Source: CAG-238 sp963601575
GTDB taxonomy: Bacteria > Bacillota > Clostridia > Peptostreptococcales > Anaerovoracaceae
Assembly (NCBI GenBank): GCA_963601575.1
Contig: CAVCFO010000002.1
Span: 61,094 to 125,093 of the forward strand
Length of the DNA: 64,000 bases
Reading direction: 5' to 3'
The position numbers and the translations under genes are program-made. Under the pieces are notes generated by a model that saw only the letters and a program-made list of their open reading frames with translations, ran no database searches and had not been told where the DNA came from. Positions 58,297 to 64,000 of the stretch are shown here, one piece after another. Every line of letters begins with the position of its first letter. Positions within the stretch are counted from its first letter, which is position 1.

Positions 58297-61200
58297 TTAT
58301 CTAGTTCGGCAGGCGTACTTGCACTGTTTCAATTCGGTTTTTACGATGAGCGCGCCCTGGGCGTCATATACCATCACGCGGGCTTTGTAGTAGTATTTTG
58401 TGCCCTTTGTGCCTGCTGTGTTGGTATAGGTCTTGCCCGCTAGCTCAAGCTTGGCAGCATAACTTTTTGCCTTCTTGGTGCTTCTATAGAACTTATATTT
58501 TACGGTATAGCCGAGGTCTTCGATCTGCTTGATTGCACCTGCGTCTGCATTCAAGGTTACCTTGATGTTGCCCTTTGCGGTCTTAGCAGAGCGTGCATTG
58601 AGCGTCAAATCACTTACCAGCTTTTCTACCTTTGCGGTCTGCTCTGCGATCGCCTCATTGGCATCGTCTTCTGCCATAACTGCGTAGCTTGAAAAGTGGC
58701 CTGTCTTGAAGGTGAATGTGCCGTCTGCGTTCTTCTGGCCGCCTACCTTGTGATAGGTATTATTTCCATCGATATATACGCAAACTACCGGCTTTGCCGC
58801 GAGGCTAGCATTCAGCTTGACGGTTATGCTTACGCTGCCGCCCTTAAAGTTTCTAACATCGCCGCCGGATGTTACGAGCCTTAGATCAAGCTGAACCTTG
58901 TTTGCATCCTGGGCGACGGTTTCAACTACAAGCTTGACATCGCCTGTGGTTCCCGCGGCTTCTGCCACTGCCTTTACCGCGTCTTTGTCTAACTTCACTT
59001 CTGCCGCATCGGCTTTGATGGTTACCGCCGCTTCGGTTTTGTTTGCGATGTCAGAAACGGTGGCTGCCGGGAGCTCAACCTCAGTCTTTGTTCCGGCTGC
59101 GGTCTCTGTCACGGCTGATTTTGTGGCCGCATCCACAACTACCTCGGTGGATTTGTTTTCAACCGCTTTTTTCACTATATCATTTGCCGTGGTCGTGTCT
59201 ACCGCTGCGGCTACGGTCTTTGCGCCGTCAGCTGCGGTGGTGGTTGTATTCTTTACGGTTGCGATCGTAGCAGCGGAAGCTTCCGTATTCTTGTCTCCGG
59301 TTGTATTGGTTACATTGTCCGTGGTCGGAGCCACGTAGCCTCTGGAGCCGCCGGAGCTTCCTCCGGAAGTTTTTGCCGGTTTATATATAATCGCATAGTT
59401 TGAGAAATGCCCCGTGGTAAATACGATGCCGTTTGGATTGCCATTTCCATCCATGGTATATGTGGTTTCCATTTCAAGCGGCACAGCCTTGCCATCGTCA
59501 GCATAGTATACGACCTTGCATTTCGTCGGGTCTACGCCGGAAAGCTCTGGCGCAGGAATCGTGATGTTGTATAAGCCGCTTGCAGAGCCCACGGTCTTTC
59601 CAATGTCGTAAACATTTAATACCTCATAGCCCTTTGTGCCGAGAGAGGCAAGGTTATTTTTCAAAAGCATCTTGGTCGCGGAGTCCGCCTCTGCACCTGA
59701 CACGTCTAGCGTTGTCGCGTCGCCGTTGTTCTTCGCGGAAATATCGGTAGCGGTGGATGTAGCTTTCTTTACATGGAAAACTATTTCTCTCTTACTGTTA
59801 TCAGTATCAGGGTTGTAGTATATTGCATAACTCGTAAAGGATGTTACCGGTTCCAGCGAATATCCGGTTTTTTTAATCATATTGATAATTGCCTCCACAT
59901 CATTTCCGCCAACTTCGCCATGTAAGAAAGTTCTTCTATATGTTTGAGGCGATGAGGCAAAATTGTGATATAACATAACGAAACCTATCGAATCTCCGTT
60001 CTCGCCATCATTCGACGCACATCTTACATTATCACAAAGCTCACTGCCCATAAGTTCCCAGAAGGAGTCTCCTGTTATCTCATCCCCGTTTCGATCATAA
60101 ATCCGATAATAGGTACAATAGGACGCCAGATATGCAAGCTCATCTTCGCCGTCTGTTATTTTTTCAAGAACATATCCCGGTTTCAGTTCAAGGTTCATCT
60201 CGATAAACCTGCCTCTGCCTTCCTCGTTTACCTCGGCGCAGGCATTAGGATAAAATGCGGTCTTGCTGTCTCCGCTTGCGCTAAACACAAGCTCGCTGTC
60301 AGGGTTAAACCCCATCTTTTTCTGCGAAAATTCCACATTACCGTTCAAATATTCAATTCCATCGGATCCACCCTCGATAACTATGTTCATGCCCTTTGCC
60401 AGGCGCAATGTGGTAGTGCTCTTCTTGCCACTCTGCTCCACGCTGAATTCGCTCAATATATCTTCATGACCATAATATTGTTTCAAAGTCACCTTCTCAG
60501 CTTTATAGGCAGTCTCGCCAATCGTCACACTAAAGCCGTCCACCGTGGTCGTATCACAAGCTCCATCTGTTATCTCTTTGCAGAAGCCTCCGCCAGGTCG
60601 GTCGCTTACATGCCCTAGACTCATTCCCTTCCCGTTGTTCTCATACAGAGATTGCTTGTACGAGGTTTCGGTAAGATTTGTTTCACTCGGATGCAAAACA
60701 TAGAAAATATTTGCATCATCACTCAACTCTTCGGAAAGGTTTATATGCTTGAGGTTGTCCTCAATCCTATTTGGAACGTTACTCACGCTCTGATAAGTCT
60801 CATTATACGATGGCAATGAATTGCACAGAATGATGTTATCATTTGTTTGTGGTTCCGGTGTTTCGAAGTAGCCTTTCCCCAGAATCCACATGAACTTCGT
60901 TTCACCCTCGTAGTCTTCACTATCGTTATAGCAGTACAGACTGGGATCGTTATTTTCGTCCGTTTCAAAAGAAAATCCTACTCGAAAGGCTTCATCAAAG
61001 TCTTTCGAAACAGTCACTTTCCAAATATAATAATCCTCACCAGCATTCCCAAATAATTTGACGGTTTTTGCAGCCCCAGGTATACTTTCATTTGCTGGCT
61101 CATATACCTTTTCAACGGTTATTTCAGAGGCTTCTCTTCCACCGTTTGCATTTCCATCTTCCGTAGGTTCAAGGAAACCATCAAGTATAGGGAGATTCAG

Positions 61201-61494
61201 GCTATCAGCATTGCCGCTATACAATACATAGAATACTCCGTTCTCGTTCGCTTCAGCATTGTTTTCAAGGAAATACTGCGCCGGATATTCAATTCCGTTT
61301 TCTTCTTTCACAGGGATCGGCGTGAAAATCGTTTCGCCGTCCGATGTGCATACGAGCAGGCTTTTGTCCAGAAGTTCATACGAGCTTTCATCCGAATCGC
61401 CGCTGGATACTTCATCAGCCGCCAGTCCCACGCTCGGCATCATGGTGAACGCCACGCAGAGTGTCAGCAGAAGCGCAAATATTTTTCTTTTCAT
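58297..61494 (-). CDS. Large secreted/cell-surface repeat protein
   Basis: The 1065-residue protein has a signal peptide (MKRKIFALLLTLCVAFTMMP, cleavage after GLAA). Its N-terminal 700 residues are beta-rich and unrecognised. A Gly/Ser linker (TSGGSSGGSRG, near 715) is followed by a Thr/Ala-rich stalk (about 730-800) and beta domains. The motif T-G-H-F-S-x-Y-A occurs near 700 and 935 and a related S-Y-A-I-Y near 555, so the protein is built of repeated modules. The last 100 residues form a fibronectin III-like domain (YTVKYKFYRSTKKAK, GTKYYYKARVMVYDAQG). No LPxTG or S-layer anchor is seen. An adhesin or antigen is likely. Expression may switch through a poly-G promoter. Confidence 0.8.
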   Translation of the reverse strand: MKRKIFALLLTLCVAFTMMPSVGLAADEVSSGDSDESSYELLDKSLLVCTSDGETIFTPIPVKEENGIEYPAQYFLENNAEANENGVFYVLYSGNADSLNLPILDGFLEPTEDGNANGGREASEITVEKVYEPANESIPGAAKTVKLFGNAGEDYYIWKVTVSKDFDEAFRVGFSFETDENNDPSLYCYNDSEDYEGETKFMWILGKGYFETPEPQTNDNIILCNSLPSYNETYQSVSNVPNRIEDNLKHINLSEELSDDANIFYVLHPSETNLTETSYKQSLYENNGKGMSLGHVSDRPGGGFCKEITDGACDTTTVDGFSVTIGETAYKAEKVTLKQYYGHEDILSEFSVEQSGKKSTTTLRLAKGMNIVIEGGSDGIEYLNGNVEFSQKKMGFNPDSELVFSASGDSKTAFYPNACAEVNEEGRGRFIEMNLELKPGYVLEKITDGEDELAYLASYCTYYRIYDRNGDEITGDSFWELMGSELCDNVRCASNDGENGDSIGFVMLYHNFASSPQTYRRTFLHGEVGGNDVEAIINMIKKTGYSLEPVTSFTSYAIYYNPDTDNSKREIVFHVKKATSTATDISAKNNGDATTLDVSGAEADSATKMLLKNNLASLGTKGYEVLNVYDIGKTVGSASGLYNITIPAPELSGVDPTKCKVVYYADDGKAVPLEMETTYTMDGNGNPNGIVFTTGHFSNYAIIYKPAKTSGGSSGGSRGYVAPTTDNVTNTTGDKNTEASAATIATVKNTTTTAADGAKTVAAAVDTTTANDIVKKAVENKSTEVVVDAATKSAVTETAAGTKTEVELPAATVSDIANKTEAAVTIKADAAEVKLDKDAVKAVAEAAGTTGDVKLVVETVAQDANKVQLDLRLVTSGGDVRNFKGGSVSITVKLNASLAAKPVVCVYIDGNNTYHKVGGQKNADGTFTFKTGHFSSYAVMAEDDANEAIAEQTAKVEKLVSDLTLNARSAKTAKGNIKVTLNADAGAIKQIEDLGYTVKYKFYRSTKKAKSYAAKLELAGKTYTNTAGTKGTKYYYKARVMVYDAQGALIVKTELKQCKYACRTR

Positions 61495-61554
61495 GTTAAT
61501 TTTCCTTTCCTTATAATGTAATAATTCCGTTACGAAAAAATTTTCTTAAGTTTA

Positions 61555-61583
61555 TTTTAGACCCCCCCCCGTCGATTGTCAAG
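61555..61583 (-). promoter_or_regulatory. Promoter of the surface protein with G9 tract in the spacer
   Basis: On the minus strand TTGACA (61583-61578), a spacer of exactly 17 bases (61577-61561) and TAAAAT (61560-61555). The spacer contains nine consecutive G (C at 61563-61571 on the plus strand). Transcription should begin near 61548, about 54 bases before the ATG. Loss or gain of one G by slippage would change the spacing to 16 or 18. Confidence 0.85.
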
Positions 61584-61610
61584 GAAAAACAGACTCAAGA
61601 GCCCATAAAT

Positions 61611-61638
61611 AAGCGCCGAGGCATAATCTTCCCCGGCG
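61611..61638 (-). terminator. Possible terminator of the FAD oxidoreductase gene
   Basis: GCGCCG and CGGCGC pair around an imperfect middle, then TTATTTAT on the minus strand. It is a weak T-tract and could act with a downstream promoter. Confidence 0.45.
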
Positions 61639-61668
61639 CATGCTGCTCCATATAATATTGTCCTTCTA

Positions 61669-63063
61669 TTAAATATCGCTGAGCTTTCTTCCCATCAGCA
61701 CGCCCATTACCGATGCCATCATCAGCCCGCGGGTCCAGCCCGTGGAATCGCCAAGGCAGTGCAGATTCTCCACGCTTGTGTTGAGCTCTTCGTCCATGTC
61801 AATCTTGTTGCTATAGAATTTAAGCTCCGGAGAGTACAGCAGGGTCTCGTCGCTTGCAAAGCCCGGAACCACAATGTCCATGCTTTTGATGAAATTGATG
61901 ATTGAAATCATCGCGCGGTAAGGCATCGCCGAGGTTATGTCTCCTGCCACCGCATCCTTTAGGGTCGGCCTTACGTTGGAATGCTCAAGCTCCCGCTCCC
62001 AGGTGCGCTTTCCTGCCAAAATGTCTCCGTAGCGCTGCACCATGATTCTGCCCGCGCCCAGCATATTGGTGATTTCGCCTATCTTTTTCGCATATTCTAT
62101 CGGCTGGTTGAACGGATATGTGAAATTGTGGGAGCAGAGTATCGCAAGGTTCGTATTCTCGGATTTCAGCTCCTTGTAAGAATGTCCGTTGACCACCGCC
62201 AGGTTTTCGTCATAGTTTTCCTGGCTTACGAAGCCGCCGGGGTTCTGGCAAAACGTTCTGACCTTGTTGCAAAACGGCTGCGGATATCCGATGAGCTTGG
62301 ATTCGTAAAGGTATTTGTTGACTTCTTCCATAATCTCGTTGCGAACTTCTACGCGCACGCCGATGTCCACCGTTCCCGGCTTGTGGGCGATTTCGTGTTT
62401 TGCGCAAAGGCTTTCCAGCCAAAGCGCTCCCCTGCGTCCGGTGCAAACTATGGTTTTGTCTGCAAGAATCTGTTCTTCTTTGCCTTTAATTCTAATCTTT
62501 GCGCCGCCGCAAACGCCGCCCGCTATGATGATATCCTCGCATTCGCTGTTAAAGTGCATGGTTACGCCTTCACCGAGAAGATATTGTTCGATTTTATAAT
62601 AGATTTCCTGCGCCTTTTCTGTGCCTAAATGCCGAATCGGACAGTCAACCAGTTTCAGTCCCGCTTTGATGGCTCTCTTGCGGATTTTTTTGACCTCTTC
62701 CGGAAAATCAATTCCTTCGATTCTCGTATCGGCGCCAAATTCAAGGTAAATGCGATCCGCATAGTCGATCAGCTCCTTTGCAAAGTCATAGCCGATAAGT
62801 TCAGGCAAATCTCCGCCCACATCCGGCGAGAGGGAAAGTTTTCCGTCGGAAAAGGCTCCCGCTCCGGAAAATCCCGTGGTAATGCTGCAATTTTTGCATC
62901 CTACGCAGCTTCCCGTATGGGTCTTCGGACAGGCGCGGTTTTCGATCGCAGCGCCCTTTTCCACAATGGTAATCTCGCTTCCGGCATGTCCTTTTCTGAT
63001 GAGCTCAAGCGCCGTAAATATTCCGGCAGGTCCTGCACCTATAATCAAATATCTCGTCTTCAT
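61669..63063 (-). CDS. FAD-dependent oxidoreductase (COG2509-like)
   Basis: The 464-residue protein starts at ATG 63063 after AAGGAAG; the frame up to 63120 is not used. It has the dinucleotide motif LIIGAGPAGIFTALEL (6-21), the segment GSCVGCKNCSITTGFSGAGA with a C-x-x-C-x-x-C set (near 55-75), TIVCTGRRGALWLE and the C-terminal FAD segment NLHCLGDSTGWTRGLMMASV. This is the uncharacterised FAD-dependent dehydrogenase family widespread in anaerobes. The cysteines suggest metal or redox function. The substrate is unknown. Confidence 0.88.
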   Translation of the reverse strand: MKTRYLIIGAGPAGIFTALELIRKGHAGSEITIVEKGAAIENRACPKTHTGSCVGCKNCSITTGFSGAGAFSDGKLSLSPDVGGDLPELIGYDFAKELIDYADRIYLEFGADTRIEGIDFPEEVKKIRKRAIKAGLKLVDCPIRHLGTEKAQEIYYKIEQYLLGEGVTMHFNSECEDIIIAGGVCGGAKIRIKGKEEQILADKTIVCTGRRGALWLESLCAKHEIAHKPGTVDIGVRVEVRNEIMEEVNKYLYESKLIGYPQPFCNKVRTFCQNPGGFVSQENYDENLAVVNGHSYKELKSENTNLAILCSHNFTYPFNQPIEYAKKIGEITNMLGAGRIMVQRYGDILAGKRTWERELEHSNVRPTLKDAVAGDITSAMPYRAMISIINFIKSMDIVVPGFASDETLLYSPELKFYSNKIDMDEELNTSVENLHCLGDSTGWTRGLMMASVMGVLMGRKLSDI

Positions 63064-63127
63064 GTTCTTATCTTCCTTTCCCCCTGAAAGTACAAAAGCA
63101 TTCCCTCTGGGAATGCTCAAAAGTAAA

Positions 63128-63213
63128 TGGTGCGGTCGACAGGGGTCGAACCTGCATGTCTTTGGGACACAAGATCCTTAGTCTTGCGCGTCTGCCAATT
63201 CCGCCACGACCGC
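63128..63213 (-). tRNA. tRNA-Leu (anticodon AAG)
   Basis: Acceptor GCGGTCG/CGACCGC, anticodon arm CAAGA-CTAAGGA-TCTTG giving AAG, a long variable arm of class II type, T-arm GCAGG/CCTGT with GGTTCGACC, and encoded CCA (63128-63130). It reads CUU/CUC. Confidence 0.94.
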
Positions 63214-63226
63214 ACATCACTTGTAT

Positions 63227-63255
63227 AGTATACTATCTATTTCAAAAATATACAA
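63227..63255 (-). promoter_or_regulatory. Promoter of tRNA-Leu
   Basis: On the minus strand TTGTAT (63255-63250), 17 bases, TATACT (63232-63227), 14 bases before the tRNA. Confidence 0.65.
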
Positions 63256-63371
63256 GTGTTTTTTGAAAAAAGTTCTAAAAAATTATGAATCAAATCTGAT
63301 AATGTCTTAGTATAACGAATCTGATTTTGTCCCAATAGCAAAAAACTAATAACTCGTGTATACTATCTCCT

Positions 63372-63442
63372 CGGAGGTGGTCAAAATCAGAAAGGTTGAA
63401 CTCAGAATGAATGAACAAGAAAACGGAAGTTTGACACCTCCG
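63372..63442. repeat. 13-bp inverted repeat in gene-free stretch
   Basis: CGGAGGTG with TCAAA (63372-63385) is inverted at 63430-63442 (TTTGACACCTCCG), with a one-base bulge. The 245-base gap also has AATCTGAT twice (63293 and 63319). No gene is recognised; a 27-codon frame from 63407 is not supported by a family. Confidence 0.5.
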
Positions 63443-63458
63443 CGCCTCATGTTGTTTT

Positions 63459-64000
63459 TTAGGCTTTCCGCACGATGCAGCCTTTCTTGAAGAAGCAAAC
63501 CGCATATTTCAAAATTTCCTGGTAGCCGTCATCTTCAAGCGGCACGGCGTACTTTTGCTCCTCAATCTGCGCAAGGGCTTCTTCGCATTTTTTCTCCATG
63601 CCTCGGAAGGTATCGGAAATTTTTAGTTCCAAGATTATAGCTCTGCCCATGAATTTAAGCTCGGTCAGCACGATATCCGGCCGGCCGTTTCCGCTTTCAC
63701 GGTTTGAGTAAACGCGGTATCGTCCGGCGTTACTGAGAAGCCCCGTCATAAAGCCGTGGTAATAACTTTCCGCATAGTCGAAATAGCTGATGGTATCCAG
63801 AAGCTGCTCGTTTAGGAAGTTTTCTATAGCTTCGCAGTCACCGGTTTCGAGAGCGCGTATCAAAGGGCTTCGGTCAGCCTTTTCGATTTTTTTCTCGAAC
63901 CACTTGGAAATGGAGTCCTCGTAAATTGATTCTATTTCCATATTCGGGATTTTCATTTCCAAAAACAGCTTATTCTTTTCAAACCGTTCACCGACTTTTT
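63459..64000 (-). CDS. PD-(D/E)XK nuclease-domain protein, C-terminal part (5' end outside window)
   Basis: The frame stays open to base 64000, so the gene continues past the window; the TTG at 63962 is internal. The visible 180 residues carry the PDDEXK_9-type domain found behind AAA-ATPase-like domains: VPN-like KIPNMEIESIY, YAESYYHGFMTGLL, the nuclease core GRPDIVLTEL and AIILELKIS (D...E-x-K), then ALAQIEEQKYAVPL. Family members have about 520-580 residues with an N-terminal ATPase-like region. Role unknown. It is the fourth nuclease-fold relative of this broad class in the window. Confidence 0.85.
   Translation of the reverse strand, partial: KVGERFEKNKLFLEMKIPNMEIESIYEDSISKWFEKKIEKADRSPLIRALETGDCEAIENFLNEQLLDTISYFDYAESYYHGFMTGLLSNAGRYRVYSNRESGNGRPDIVLTELKFMGRAIILELKISDTFRGMEKKCEEALAQIEEQKYAVPLEDDGYQEILKYAVCFFKKGCIVRKA

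Noticed and set aside
63407..63490. 27-codon plus-strand frame in the gap before the last gene
   Set aside because: No ribosome site or family; most of it overlaps the 3' end of the nuclease-domain gene in antisense.

Overview
The window reads as chromosomal DNA from a strictly anaerobic, low-to-mid GC Bacillota of the class Clostridia. The evidence is the gene content (oxygen-sensitive 2-hydroxyacyl-CoA dehydratase with its ATP-dependent activator, thiolase/Hbd/crotonase, sigma-54 activator, UPF0182, YlmH, YhgE/Pip), strong AGGAGG-type ribosome binding sites and canonical TTGACA/TATAAT promoters. Family XIII / Anaerovoracaceae-like is a guess from the style of the surface protein and the CoA genes. 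A run of ten N at 45917-45926 shows this is a draft or metagenome assembly.

Layout. 1-918: 3' end of a U32 peptidase. 919-3890: a scrapyard of mobile DNA beside tRNA-Arg, with a ribbon-helix-helix gene lacking a normal start, a probable type I toxin with antisense RNA, an AbrB antitoxin with a truncated toxin, and prophage leftovers (capsid, scaffold, terminase, holin pieces). 4243-6367: a membrane protein and a PAS/AAA+/Fis sigma-54 activator. 6745-18030: a long operon behind a textbook -24/-12 promoter: thiolase, 3-hydroxyacyl-CoA dehydrogenase, 2-hydroxyacyl-CoA dehydratase (two subunits) and activator, CoA-transferase, TRAP transporter DctPQM, crotonase and MaoC-type hydratase. 18497-23287: Rpn-type nuclease, sodium/solute symporter, ornithine cyclodeaminase-like enzyme, TetR regulator. 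23424-32131 (minus): serS, a long glutamine synthetase, UPF0182 and two zinc-ribbon/membrane proteins. 32378-33294: tRNA-Lys and a relBE module between 20-bp direct repeats. 33393-37632: glycosyltransferase-GtrA, phosphodiester glycosidase, then a broken P-type ATPase joined to a flippase tail. 37709-44212: two-component system, AAA+ ATPase with a periodic repeat array upstream, Rpn fragment, YhgE/Pip. 44316-48418: aldehyde dehydrogenase and a polar amino-acid ABC transporter between inverted 53-bp repeats. 48532-52987: a Met/Cys-rich leader peptide and attenuator ahead of metQNI, then an ABC-F ATPase. 53184-57987: CDF transporter, TSCPD protein, YlmH, an uncharacterised barrel protein, two gene fragments, a second PD-(D/E)XK nuclease. 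58297-61494: a 1065-residue surface protein behind a promoter with G9 in its spacer. 61669-64000: FAD oxidoreductase, tRNA-Leu, and a partial PD-(D/E)XK protein.

How the genes work together. The sigma-54 operon can be read as one catabolic route: a hydroxy acid enters through the TRAP system, is activated by CoA transfer, dehydrated at C2 to an enoyl-CoA, rehydrated at C3, oxidised and cleaved by thiolase. This moves the hydroxyl from alpha to beta and needs no acyl-CoA dehydrogenase. 2-Hydroxybutyrate would close the route exactly (two acetyl-CoA), but the substrate is inferred. The most unusual regulatory objects are the Met/Cys leader before the methionine transporter and the poly-G promoter of the surface protein. 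Both are visible in the sequence; their behaviour is inferred.
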